From the NCBI RefSeq assembly GCF_000420105.1, contig NZ_ATUH01000006.1, forward strand, positions 1 through 43,028: DNA of 43,028 bases, written 5' to 3'. The stretch is from Metamycoplasma orale ATCC 23714 (GTDB lineage: Bacteria > Bacillota_I > Bacilli_A > Mycoplasmatales > Metamycoplasmataceae). The notes below the pieces were generated by a model. That model made no database searches. It was not told the origin of the DNA and saw nothing but the letters and a program-made list of their open reading frames with translations. A program made the translations under genes and the position numbers. Numbering within the stretch: position 1 is the first letter of the stretch; the number at the start of each line of letters is the position of its first letter. This document shows positions 8,157 through 19,712 of this stretch, piece by piece.

Positions 8157-11123
8157 ATGAAATTAATTAATGGACATTTAAATACAGTTTACTCATTTTT
8201 CAATAGCACAATTTCTATTGATGATCTTTTTAAGACCCTAGAAAAAAATCAAATTTCCTATTTTTCTGTAACGGAAATTAATAACTTTTTTAGCTATGGT
8301 CCCATTTTAGCCAAAACTTTTAATACTAATTTTAAGCCAATCTTTGGTTTAGAATTAGATGCAAAAATTGCAGATAAAAAATATAGATATATTTTATACC
8401 CCAAATCAAAAGAAGGGCTTAAATCATTGTTTTTGCTATCAAATTTGGCAATCAATAATAGTGATATAACATTAGCTGATCTTTTATTAATAAAAGATAT
8501 TGCTATTGTTGAACATCCACTTCTTGGTTTTTATGCATTAACTAAACAAAAAAATTTCTTTAGTAATTACTTTTATTCATTCCAATTTTTTGATTTAGAG
8601 GCTAACGAAGATTTTATTACTGAAAACTTAAATAAGACATTAATTATTAATTGCAATCAAATTTTAGACATTGCTGATAATGCAATTATTGAAGTTTTGC
8701 ATTCTTTAAATGACGAAAAAAATAATACATATTTATATAATTTAAATTTTGAATTTGAAACTAAAAATAAGTTAGAAGAAAAATTAATTAACCAAACAAA
8801 CGAATTTTTAAAATCAAGTTATTTTGAAATTAATGAAGTTAAATATGTAATTCCTGAATTTAAAAATTCGGAAAACATGTCTTCATTTGATTATTTAAAA
8901 TTCTTAATAATGAAGAATATTCCTAAGAAATTTAAGAAAGCAGAATGAACCAATGAATATATTGAAAGACTAAATTTTGAGTTTGATATTATTCAAAAAT
9001 TAAAATTTGAAAATTATTTTTTAATAATTCAAGATTGAGTTAACTGAGCAAAAAATAATAATATTGCAATAGGGCCAGGTAGAGGATCAGCAGCTGGTTC
9101 ATTAATTTGTTATTTATTAAATATAACCGAAATAGATCCGCTTAAGTATGATTTAATCTTTGAAAGATTTTTGAATCCAAGTAGAGTTTCAATGCCTGAT
9201 ATAGATATTGATGTTCAAGATGATAGACGTCAAGAAATTTTAGATTACATACAGCAAAAGTATGGCAAGGAATATGTAGCCAATATAGTTACATTTTCTA
9301 CACTTGGTAAGAAATCTGCAATAAGAGATGTTTTAAGAATTCACAATGTTAATTCATCTACTATTAATAATATTTCCAAAGCTATTTCAATGTCTGAACT
9401 TTCTTTGCAAGAAGAATATGAACATAATAAAATTTTTAGAAATGCCATTGATGTTTTAGATAATCTTGAGCCTTATTTAGCTATGAAAGTAGTTTCTGAA
9501 ACTACTAAACTTGAAGGCCTTTATCGCCAAACTGGAACGCATGCAGCCGGAATAATTATTGGCCCTGAAAAGCTTAATACGTTAATTCCAACTTATGATT
9601 TGTCCGGATATCAACAATCGCAGATTAGTATGGAATATCTTGAAAAATTTGGGTTAATTAAAATGGATATCCTTGGCCTTAAGACTTTAACGACTATTAA
9701 ACAAATAGTTAATGAAATTAATGAACGTGGAAACAAATTTGAACTTAAAGACATAGATTATAATGATAAGAAAACTTTTGATTTAATGTCAAGTGGAAAT
9801 ACTGCAGGTGTTTTTCAACTTGAAGGTTTTGGAATGATAAATGCAATTAAAAAAGTTAAAATTAGCAACTTTGATGATATTGTTGCAATTATTTCTTTAT
9901 TTAGACCTGGTCCTATGGAAAACTTAGACGTATATGCTAAAAGAAAATTTGGTAAAGAAGAAATGCCAAAAATCCATCCAAAATATGATGAGATATTAAA
10001 ACCTACTTATGGTGTTATTGTTTATCAAGAACAAATTATGCAAATTGTCCAAGCAATTGCCAATATGTCATTTGCAGAAGCTGACAATATAAGAAGAATC
10101 ATTTCTAAAAAGAAACATGATGAACTCCCAAAAATTAAAAAGGAATTTTTAGCAAATGCTTTAAGCAATAATGTTTCAAGTACTGATGCTTTAAAAATTT
10201 ATAATAATATTGAAAAGTTTGCTGATTATGGATTTAATAAATCACATGCAGTTGCTTATGCAACTTTAGCTTACCAACTTGCATATTTAAAAACTCACTA
10301 TCCTCTTGAATTTTATAATTCTGTAATTTCTTCTGCGCATGGGTCACATACAACAATAAGTAAATATGTAGCAGAAGCTAGATCAAACAATATTGATATT
10401 TTATCTCCTGATATAAATATTTCAGATATAAATTCAGTTATTTATAATAATAAAATATATTTACCTTTAATCATGATTAAAGGTTTAGGACCAGAAACCG
10501 CAAAAGAAATTATTGAAAATAGAAAAAAATATGGCCCTTATAAAAATTTTGAGCACTTTTATTTAGCTTCAAGTTATATTAATCAATTTGGTAATTCAAC
10601 ACTTTCACTTTTAATCAAAGCTAGTGCTTTAAGACAATTTGGTTATAATCAAGCCACTTTACTAAATGAAATTGAAAATAATAGTGATTTAAAAATACTA
10701 GCTAATTTCTTTAAAAATAATCCTAATAAAATTAGTGAAAAAGAAATTTTAAATTATGAGCCAGACAAAATTTTAGAAACAGACTTTTTAGCTCAAACCG
10801 ATAATGAAGTTGAACTTTTAGGTTCTCCATATAATTTTTCAATAACTTCAAAATATGAAAAAGATGGTATGAGATTAAATGATTTAAGAAATAATGTTGA
10901 ATATTTAATTTATGTATATTGTAATAAAGTTACAAGAAGAATGACTAAATTTAATAAGCCATATTATTCAATAGATTTTCAAGATTCAAGTAAGAAAATT
11001 ATAGTTCAAGCATATAATGAACTAAAAGACAAAAATTGAACGGATATGTCAAAATCAATTGTAAAAATTAAATTAATTAAAAAAGAAGATAGATACTTAT
11101 TATTAGATTGGTGGAAAATATAA
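8157..11123 (+). CDS. dnaE: DNA polymerase III alpha subunit DnaE
   Basis: A 988-residue C-family replicative polymerase. The N-terminal 250 residues correspond to a divergent PHP domain. The polymerase core contains GPGRGSAAGSLICYLL and the catalytic PDIDIDVQDDRR (residues about 341-352), then fingers and thumb with RPGPMENLDVYAKRK and SHAVAYATLAYQLAYLKTHYP. The HhH motif (IKGLGPETAKEI) and an OB-fold region follow. Mycoplasmas usually carry both PolC and a shorter DnaE; this has no exonuclease insert, so it is DnaE. UGA is read as Trp several times. The stop codon overlaps the next start (TAATG). Confidence 0.95.
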
Positions 11124-12007
11124 TGTTGAATAGAATATTAGTAATTGATGGAACTTATTTAGCATATAAATCTTATTATGCTACATTGCATAACCCCGTT
11201 GCAGTTTTAAAAAATTCAAAGGGTGAATCAACAAATGAAATAGTTGGTTTTTTTAATGTATTTATTAGCTTAGTTAATAATTTTGTGCCTAGTCATGTTT
11301 TTATTGCTTTTGACTCTCAAGTTAAAACTTTTAGACATGAAACCTTGCAAGATTATAAAGCTAATAGAAAAAAAGCTTCTCCAGATTTTTATAAACAATT
11401 AAGTTCAATACAAAAATTGCTTAATATGTTAAATATAAAAAACCAATTTGTTAATGGCTTTGAAGCAGATGATATTATTGCAAAAATAGTATCTATGTTT
11501 TCATCAGAAGCTGAAATTTTAATATATTCAGGTGATCAAGATTTAAACCAATTAATAAGTGATAATGTTTCTATTATTAAAAAAATAAAATCTGAAACTG
11601 TAATTTTAGATAAAACTAATTTTAAAAATTATTATGATTTTAATCCAAATCAAGTTATTGATTACAAAGCAATTGTGGGAGATTCAAGTGATAATTTTAA
11701 AGGAGTAGCAGGCTTAGGAACAAAAAGTGCTATTGAATTACTTTCTATATATGGAACTCTTGAAAATATTTATTTTAATTTAGATAAATTAAAACCATCA
11801 GTTAAAGAAAAATTAATTGCTAATAAAGAGGAAGCTCTTAGAGATAAATATTTAGCCACTTTGAGAACAGATTTTGACATTTGAGTTCAAGAACTAAAAG
11901 AAATAAGTTTAGAGAATTTTAAACTTTCAGAAGAAGCTGAAAAATTTTTAAATGAGCTTGAATTAAAAGTAATTAAAAATAAATTAACCTATTGGACAAA
12001 ATATTAG
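11123..12007 (+). CDS. 5'-3' exonuclease (PolA N-terminal-like, stand-alone)
   Basis: A 294-residue FEN-type nuclease that would remove RNA primers and flaps on the lagging strand. Visible motifs are LVIDGTYLAYKSYYA at the N terminus, EADDIIAK, YSGDQDLNQLI, and the helix-hairpin-helix GDSSDNFKGVAGLGTKSA. There is no polymerase domain, which is usual in mycoplasmas, where this domain is a separate gene. The ATG overlaps the dnaE stop codon (TAATG). The upstream in-frame TTG at 11108 lies inside dnaE and is a less likely start. Co-expression with dnaE fits a role in Okazaki fragment processing. Confidence 0.93.
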
Positions 12008-12053
12008 TTTACTTACATTACTTAATGTTTATAACATTTTAGAAACAAAAAAT

Positions 12054-12080
12054 ATCCCTTTGTGCAAGGGATGTTTTTTA
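12054..12080 (+). terminator. Terminator of the dnaE-exonuclease operon
   Basis: ATCCCTT (12054-12060) pairs with AAGGGAT (12066-12072) around a 5-nt loop, followed by G and a T-run. Confidence 0.85.
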
Positions 12081-12213
12081 ATTTTTTAATGTTAATAACT
12101 ACATTTATAACTTATGTTTTTAGTATTACTGGCCAAAAAATTAAGGAGTTTGCATTATTACCATTTACAATTATTTCTAAGATATATGCAAATTTTGAAA
12201 AGAGGTGTTGGAA

Positions 12214-13113
12214 ATGAACAACGATTTTTATTTACAAACTTTAGACAATATTGATAACAATGACCTTAGAACTTTAAGACTATTTTATGGGCCTATTATT
12301 GGTAATAATGCAACTTTGCTTTATCACCATTTAGTTGATAGTTTTAATTTTAATAATGGGTCTATTAATAAGAAATATAGTTTTTCTACTGTATCTAAAC
12401 TTTTAAGTATAAGTATAGATGAACTTTCTAATGCTAGAGAAAAATTAGAGGCTATTAGTTTAATTAAGTCTTATCTTGATTATGACAATAATATCATTAT
12501 TGAATTAAAGAAACCTTTAGATGTAAATCATTTAGCTAAAAATGAATTAATTTCTTCTCTTATTATTAATAATATAGGTAGAGAATTATTCGAACAACTT
12601 GTTAATAGTAAAGCAAAATATAGTTATAGTAAAAATAACCTTGTTGACATTTCTAAAAAATACTCTGAAATTTATGACGTAAAAAGTGTACTAAATTCTG
12701 AAGTACAAAACTTAAATTTTGATTTTAATATAACTAATACACATGATTTATGTTTTAAACTTTCACCTCTTGAATTTATTAAATGCATGACAAAAAGGGA
12801 ACCTATTACTTCTTATATAGTATTAGTTAATAATCTTAAAAAATCAAATTTTAGTGATAGTGCTATTAATTTAATAATTAATCATTCATTTGCAATTAAT
12901 GGAAAACTTGTGATTAACTACGTTTTAACAATTGCAAAAAGTTATCGCGAAAAGAATCTTTTTGAGGCACATCAAATTGATACTGATTTAGCTTTTGCAT
13001 TAGCTTCTAAAAATGCAAATAATAGTTCAAAAGAAGAAATGAATAATTTAAATAATAATTTGGAAACTAATCCTAATAAACTTTTAGAACTTAGTGGCGA
13101 ATATAGTTGGTAG
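12214..13113 (+). CDS. DnaB/DnaD-type replication initiation protein (helicase loading)
   Basis: A 299-residue protein resembling Bacillus DnaB, which helps place the replicative helicase on DNA together with DnaI. The N-terminal winged-helix-like part starts NDLRTLRLFYGPIIGNNATL. The C-terminal part has a DnaD/DnaB_2 pattern: LIINHSFAINGKLVINYVLT, then IAKSYREKNLFE. I chose the ATG at 12214 because AGAGG (12201-12205) is a well-spaced SD; a GTG at 12205 overlaps that SD. The DnaI-like gene follows after 9 nt, the same order as in Bacillus. The name dnaB is avoided because it also means the helicase. Confidence 0.75.
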   Translation: MNNDFYLQTLDNIDNNDLRTLRLFYGPIIGNNATLLYHHLVDSFNFNNGSINKKYSFSTVSKLLSISIDELSNAREKLEAISLIKSYLDYDNNIIIELKKPLDVNHLAKNELISSLIINNIGRELFEQLVNSKAKYSYSKNNLVDISKKYSEIYDVKSVLNSEVQNLNFDFNITNTHDLCFKLSPLEFIKCMTKREPITSYIVLVNNLKKSNFSDSAINLIINHSFAINGKLVINYVLTIAKSYREKNLFEAHQIDTDLAFALASKNANNSSKEEMNNLNNNLETNPNKLLELSGEYSW

Positions 13114-13122
13114 TAGGTAATT

Positions 13123-14049
13123 ATGGAAGATTTTTTCAAAATTAAAAATATTAATTCGAAACAAAACATTGGCAAAAATTTGAATTTATGGGATGAAAAA
13201 TTAAAAGAAAAAATTTTAAGTCACCCTAAAATCGTTGCAATTGTTAATAAGTTAAAACTTAGCAAAGAGCAAATTGCTCTTGGTTTTAATTATTTAAGTA
13301 TGTACTATGATCATTTAATTAAAAATGCAGATCAAGAACCTCAATGAAAATTAAAACTAAATAATTCTAATTTATTAGAAATAGATTTTAGTAATGTAAA
13401 TGCCTATAAAAAACAAATTGAGTCATATAACTTTTGATTAACTAATATTTCTCCTTTAGATGATGATATTCAAGATTATTTTAATATTCCTGAAATGTCT
13501 AAGCCTAGAAGTATTTTAATTGAAGCAAATAAAGCGCTTGGTTTTTTTGATCAAGCATTACAAAATATAATTAAAATTATAACTACTAAGCCTTATGATA
13601 AAGGTCTTTTATTAGTTGATGAAAACTATATTAATAGTAGAAAAATAATGAAATATTTATCTTTCTTGTATGGCACAAGTAAGCACAAAACTGTAATTTT
13701 CGTAGATATTGATAATTTAATGAATTTTTATTCTTTAAATTTAAAAAATCAAGAAGTTATTGCTGAAGTAAATTCTTTACTTATGGAAGTAGAATATTTA
13801 TTTGTTAACAAATTAGGAACCGGCACTAAACCTGAATGATTTATTAATATATTAATTGATATTCTAATAAGAAGAGAAACTAATAAACTACCGGTTTTTA
13901 TTTCTTCACTTGCAGATATTACCGATAAAAATGTTTCAATTGTTTCTAGTTTTGGTAGAGACAAAAATGCAGGATTAATTAAATTAGAAAATTTATTTAG
14001 AAATACAATTGCAAGAATAACACATAAATTTATTGCTAAAAAAAGTTAA
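13123..14049 (+). CDS. dnaI: DnaI-like helicase loader with degenerate ATPase motifs
   Basis: A 308-residue protein, the length of Bacillus DnaI (about 310), directly downstream of the DnaB/DnaD gene. The C-terminal half can be lined up by eye with the DnaI AAA+ domain: KGLLLVDENYINSRKIMKYL (160-179) stands where KGLYLYG-x-GVGKT is expected, and YLFVNKLGTGT (225-235) where the Walker B LMLDDIGAE is expected. The sensor region LPVFISS (256-262) is kept. Both the P-loop Gly/Lys/Thr and the Walker B acidic pair are missing, so ATP hydrolysis is unlikely. The N-terminal part would be the helicase-binding domain. UGA encodes Trp at four sites. Confidence 0.68.
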
Positions 14050-14115
14050 CTTAATTTTATTTAGCAATTACTTTAAAAATATATTATAATTAAATGGCTA
14101 AACGTCGTGTTGCTT

Positions 14116-14190
14116 GCCACCATAGCCAAACGGCCAAGGCATAGGTCTGCAACACCTTGATTACCGGTTCGAATCCGGTTGGTGGCTCCA
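14116..14190 (+). tRNA. tRNA-Cys (GCA)
   Basis: Full cloverleaf: acceptor GCCACCA pairs with TGGTGGC, the anticodon loop reads TCTGCAA with GCA, the T arm is ACCGGTTCGAATCCGGT, the discriminator is T, and CCA is encoded. U73 fits cysteine identity. Confidence 0.96.
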
Positions 14191-14196
14191 TTTTAT

Positions 14197-14273
14197 GCGC
14201 CCATAGCTCAATTGGACAGAGTGCTTGGTTACGGCCCAAGAGGTTGTGGGTTCGACTCCTGCTGGGCGCGCCA
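14197..14273 (+). tRNA. tRNA-Arg (ACG)
   Basis: Acceptor GCGCCCA pairs with TGGGCGC. Anticodon stem CTTGG/CCAAG encloses TTACGGC, giving anticodon ACG; A34 is expected to be deaminated to inosine. The discriminator is G and CCA is encoded. It lies 6 nt after tRNA-Cys, so the two are co-transcribed. Confidence 0.95.
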
Positions 14274-14290
14274 TATCACGAAAGTGAGCA

Positions 14291-14320
14291 AAGGATATCC
14301 TATATGTGGATATCTTTTTT
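14291..14320 (+). terminator. Terminator of the tRNA-Cys/tRNA-Arg unit
   Basis: GATATCC (14294-14300) pairs with GGATATC (14308-14314), with flanking A/T pairs and a run of six T. Confidence 0.85.
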
Positions 14321-14327
14321 ATTATAT

Positions 14328-14354
14328 TTAGCAATTAATTAAATAAGGTGCTAA
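14328..14354 (+). promoter_or_regulatory. Degenerate CIRCE operator upstream of hrcA
   Basis: TTAGCAATT, nine bases, AGGTGCTAA matches the CIRCE layout (TTAGCACTC-N9-GAGTGCTAA) with a poor left half. A separate near-perfect right half, GAGTGCTAA, sits at 14357-14365, just before the TATAAT at 14368-14373. HrcA probably regulates its own operon here. Confidence 0.6.
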
Positions 14355-14367
14355 AAGAGTGCTAAAA

Positions 14368-14373
14368 TATAAT
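14368..14373 (+). promoter_or_regulatory. -10 box of hrcA-grpE
   Basis: TATAAT lies 31 nt before the hrcA ATG, directly after the CIRCE-like half sites, so HrcA binding would block polymerase. Confidence 0.55.
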
Positions 14374-14404
14374 TATTCTTTTATTAAATATAATAGGAGA
14401 TTAA

Positions 14405-15427
14405 ATGGATAAAAATGATAAAAATTTAAATTTAAGTGCTAAGCAGTCTGAAATATTCAAATTAATAGTTGAAGCTTATATTGAAACTGGTGAGCCAATT
14501 GGTTCAAAAAAATTGCTTGAAAAAAACAAATTAGAATGTTCATCAGCTACTATTAGAAATATAATGTCTGAGTTAGAAGATTTTAATTTATTAGAAAAGT
14601 TACATACTTCAGGTGGAAGAATACCATCGACCTTTGGCTTAGAATATTATGCAAAGTATTTAGTTTATGATCCAAGCAAATACTTTAACCAAAAGTTAGA
14701 TGATTTATTAGCTAAAAGAAGAATTAGAGTAGATGCAACAATTGACGAAGCAGCTTCCATAATTTCTAAAATGGCTAACTTTACTGTTGTTGCTACTTCT
14801 AATAATGCTAGTGAAACTTTAAAAAGCATTCAACTAACACCTATTAATGATAGTTCAGCTATAGTTGTTATAGTAACAAGCAGTGGTAAAGTTGATAGCA
14901 AGATGTTTAACTATAACAAAAAAGAAATTGAACTAAGCGATTTAAAAATTGCAATTAGGTTATTTAAAGAAAGATTAATAGATACACCATTAATTGAATT
15001 AAGCGATAAAGCCAAAGCTTTAGCTCCATTATTTGCTAAACAAATAAAAAATTATGAATTAATATTACAAAAATTTATTAAAACAATTTTTGTCTTTGAA
15101 GAAAAAACAAATACTAAAGCATATAACAAAAATGCTATTATATTATCTAAAAATATAAACCGTGAAGAGATAGCAAAAGTACTTGAATTAATTGAGGAAC
15201 AATCAGTTTGAGAAACTATTGAAAACAATGTTGATGAAGATAATAATATTAAATTAGACTTATCTAGACCAAATTTAAGTATAATTAGTAAAAGAATTAA
15301 CTTTGAAAATAATGAAAACATTAAGGAACTAAGTGTTGTTGGACCTTCCAACATAAATTTTGAAGAAAGTTTTGAAACACTTGATTTATTAGAAAAACTT
15401 ATTAAGGAGAAAAATAATGAAAATTAA
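14405..15427 (+). CDS. hrcA: Heat-inducible transcription repressor HrcA
   Basis: A 340-residue repressor of CIRCE-controlled chaperone genes. The N-terminal winged helix (LSAKQSEIFKLIVEAYIETG, then GSKKLLE and SSATIRNIMSELE) ends in LHTSGGRIPSTFGLEYYA, the HrcA signature. The GAF-like and dimerisation regions follow. The SD AGGAG lies 5 nt before the ATG. The 3' end overlaps grpE by 11 nt, so the two are coupled. The CIRCE-like sites just upstream point to autoregulation. Confidence 0.95.
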
Positions 15428-16340
15428 AAAATTTGATTATTTGGAATTTAAGATTTGTGAATTTAAAAAAGGCAAACCTCAAAAAACATTTCCAAAAGAA
15501 GAAATTAAAATTTATTTAGGTTTAGATCCATTTGATGAAAGAATTGAAAACTTTTTAATTACACAAGAATTTGAAAAAAATAAAACACTTATTTATACAA
15601 ATCCTGAAGACAAAAAAAATACTTTTGAAATTACATTATTAAAATATAACAAAACCCCAGAAAGATTTGTTAATTTAATTATTGAAATGAAATTCTTAAA
15701 TACTCAAATAGAAGCACGTGATCAACAAATTGCAGAATTAAAGTCAGAACTAGAAAAAGAAACAACTGAGTACAAGAAAATGAGCGATGATTTCAAAATT
15801 AAACTTGAAGATATGCAAAAGAAAGCGCAAGATGCAATTAATAATCATGTTCAAAGAAATGATGAGCACATGGAAGCACAAATTACTGAAGGAAAGAAAT
15901 TTGCGCTACAAAAATTTCTTGAAAGAATTATTGTTCCATTAGATAATTTTGAAGATGCTTTAAAATATGCTTCTAAATCAAAAGATGATGCTGTTGCAAA
16001 TTATGCAAAAGGTTTTGAAATGTTATTTAATCAAATTGATAATATTTTAGAAGATACTGGAATTTCTAAAATAAAACCAAAAATAGGTGACATTTTTGAT
16101 CCACATATTCATCAAATTTATGAAATTGTTGAAAAGAAAAATGCAACTCCTGATGCTATAACTGAAGTAAAATTAAAAGGTTATAAATTACATGACAGAA
16201 CTCTTAAACCAGCATTAGTTGTAGTAGCTAGACCAAAGGGATATAAGCCTATTAAGTCTAGTGAGGAACATGCCGAAGAAACAATTAATAGTGTAGTTGA
16301 AGAAAATATAGATCTTCCTTCTCCTGATGAAGCAAATTAA
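15417..16340 (+). CDS. grpE: Nucleotide exchange factor GrpE
   Basis: GrpE releases ADP from DnaK. The 307-residue protein has a mycoplasma-type N-terminal extension of about 100 residues, a long coiled coil (about 90-160), then the GrpE core ALQKFLERIIVPLDNFEDAL and the C-terminal beta domain with FDPHIHQIYEIVEKK and GYKLHDRTLKPALVVVARP. SD AAGGAG lies inside the end of hrcA. The last 40 residues are acidic. Transcribed with hrcA and followed by a strong terminator before dnaK. Confidence 0.95.
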   Translation: MKIKKFDYLEFKICEFKKGKPQKTFPKEEIKIYLGLDPFDERIENFLITQEFEKNKTLIYTNPEDKKNTFEITLLKYNKTPERFVNLIIEMKFLNTQIEARDQQIAELKSELEKETTEYKKMSDDFKIKLEDMQKKAQDAINNHVQRNDEHMEAQITEGKKFALQKFLERIIVPLDNFEDALKYASKSKDDAVANYAKGFEMLFNQIDNILEDTGISKIKPKIGDIFDPHIHQIYEIVEKKNATPDAITEVKLKGYKLHDRTLKPALVVVARPKGYKPIKSSEEHAEETINSVVEENIDLPSPDEAN

Positions 16341-16351
16341 TTATAGATATT

Positions 16352-16378
16352 AACCTAGCAATGCTAGGTTTTATTTTT
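16352..16378 (+). terminator. Terminator of hrcA-grpE
   Basis: AACCTAGC (16352-16359) pairs perfectly with GCTAGGTT (16363-16370) around a 3-nt loop, followed by a T-rich tract. Confidence 0.9.
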
Positions 16379-16402
16379 ACATAGAAAAAATTTTTATTTT
16401 TT

Positions 16403-16429
16403 TTAGCACTCTTTTGTTTAAAGTGCTAA
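16403..16429 (+). promoter_or_regulatory. CIRCE operator of dnaK
   Basis: TTAGCACTC, nine bases, AAGTGCTAA. Only one base (A for G at the start of the right half) departs from the consensus CIRCE bound by HrcA. It lies 80 nt before the dnaK start. Confidence 0.92.
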
Positions 16430-16463
16430 AATATATGTATTACATTAAAAAATATTTTTATAA

Positions 16464-18482
<2,019 letters not shown>

Positions 18483-18495
18483 TAAGTAGATAATA

Positions 18496-18530
18496 AAAAT
18501 CACAGTGTTAAAACGCATTGTGATTTTTTA
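18496..18530. terminator. Bidirectional terminator between dnaK and the LicD-like gene
   Basis: AAAATCACAGTG (18496-18507) pairs with CATTGTGATTTT (18516-18527) with one G-T pair; A/T runs on both sides allow use in both directions. Confidence 0.8.
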
Positions 18531-19358
18531 TTCTTGAGAATTAATATCTTCTTTAATTTCCTTACTTACTAATATTTCTTTTGTATCTTCTTTAGTAGTA
18601 GGTTTAGAATTATTAATTTTTGATATGTCTCAAAGTTCAATTGGATTTATATGCCTAATATTAGATTCTTTAACAATGTAGCTTGGATAATTTTCACCAT
18701 ACATATTTCTTAAATATGTTTCATATTCGTAAATTATTTTTAGAGGTAAATCATTTAAATCTTTTTCCAAAGTTTTAAATGATAAGTTAGGAATTCATTT
18801 GCTATATAAAGTTTTGTTAATAATATTTTTGGTTACTATGTATCCTTCAAAGTGCTCATCGTAAATTTCATTATATAAACTTTTAAAAGTTAAAAGACTA
18901 AAATGTCTTTTTAAAAGTTTATTGAAAAACAATTTTGTTTTAATACTTAAAATGTTTGTATCTTTGTAAGAAAGAATATTATTAAGAGAACTTAAATAAC
19001 GATTTTTAAAATTGATAACTTTATGTAATTTATCAATTTTAGTTGGAATTAATAAGTTTATATTAATAAAAGGTTGATCTGAATATATATCAGAATTATT
19101 TTCTACAAATTTACATTGTAAAGCCCTATATTCTGAATTATTAATATTATCTAATATATTATTTGAATAATTTGCTTTTAAAGTTTCATATCCATCAAGT
19201 GTCATCATAACTGTATGGCAATCTAAATTATTTATAAAATCTTTATTGCTAAATAATAGTAATAAACTTTTTTCATCCATTGAATATCATATATTTAATT
19301 CATTACATATATCAACAAATTTTTTAAGTATTTCATTCTTTTTGTCTTGTAAAATCAT
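18528..19358 (-). CDS. LicD-like protein lacking the catalytic Asp cluster
   Basis: A 276-residue protein. The segment EILKKFVDICNELNIWYSMD, followed by EKSLLLLFSNKDFINNLDCH, lines up with the start of LicD-family nucleotidyltransferases (LKEFDRIC..., GTLLGAVRH.GFIPWDDDIDI). The C-terminal YLRNMYGENYPSYI resembles the family's YGD motif. LicD proteins transfer phosphocholine and similar groups to surface glycans. Here the WDDDID cluster reads NNLDCHT, so catalysis is doubtful. The ATG at 19358 has no SD but a TATAAT 7 nt upstream. I prefer it to the internal ATG at 19280 because the upstream residues belong to the LicD pattern. The assignment is by eye. Confidence 0.6.
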
Positions 19359-19365
19359 ATTATTA

Positions 19366-19371
19366 ATTATA
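19366..19371 (-). promoter_or_regulatory. -10 box of the LicD-like gene (leaderless)
   Basis: On the minus strand TATAAT ends 7 nt before the ATG at 19358, and no SD is present. Confidence 0.5.
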
Positions 19372-19417
19372 ATAAATAGAAAAATAATTTATAATATAAT
19401 TTGATTTTTATTTAATT

Positions 19418-19502
19418 GCCCGGATGGTGAAATTGGCAAACACGCTAGACTAAGGATCTAGTGAGGAGACTCTTGCAGGTTCAAGTCCTGTTTCGGGCAC
19501 CA
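19418..19502 (+). tRNA. tRNA-Leu (AAG)
   Basis: A class II tRNA with acceptor GCCCGGA/TTCGGGC, long variable arm and encoded CCA. Stem CTAGA/TCTAG encloses loop CTAAGGA, so the anticodon in positions 34-36 is AAG. The discriminator A73 fits leucine. Reading UAA one base earlier would break the 7-nt loop and misplace U33. Confidence 0.9.
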
Positions 19503-19505
19503 TAT

Positions 19506-19540
19506 AAAAGAGAATATTTAATTGATATTCTCTTTTTTAA
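19506..19540 (+). terminator. Terminator of tRNA-Leu
   Basis: AAAAGAGAATAT (19506-19517) pairs with ATATTCTCTTTT (19525-19536), followed by T. Confidence 0.85.
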
Positions 19541-19669
19541 TTTGAGTCAAATTTTTATGTCCTGTTAAGCGGGTCAATATTTTTATTTTTAATTCAACTT
19601 TTTAACTTTAATTAGAAAATTAAGAAAAATGGTAAAATATATAAATATTAATTTTATATATTGATTTTA

Positions 19670-19689
19670 ATTAGTATTTAAATACTAAT
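19670..19689. promoter_or_regulatory. 20-bp perfect palindrome upstream of P80
   Basis: ATTAGTATTT joined to AAATACTAAT, centred between 19679 and 19680, ends 23 nt before the P80 start and just ahead of its SD. It could be an operator or an mRNA hairpin over the leader. No binding protein can be named. Confidence 0.45.
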
Positions 19690-19712
19690 AGTTAAAAATT
19701 AGAAAGGTCAAA

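Noticed and set aside
11108..11122. TTG start for the 5'-3' exonuclease
   Set aside because: It lies inside dnaE; the ATG in TAATG puts the conserved N-terminal motif at the usual place.
12205..12213. GTG start for the DnaB/DnaD-type protein
   Set aside because: The GTG overlaps the SD that fits the ATG at 12214.
14157..14342. Open frame of 61 codons across the tRNA genes
   Set aside because: It reads through tRNA-Cys and tRNA-Arg, both with complete cloverleaves.
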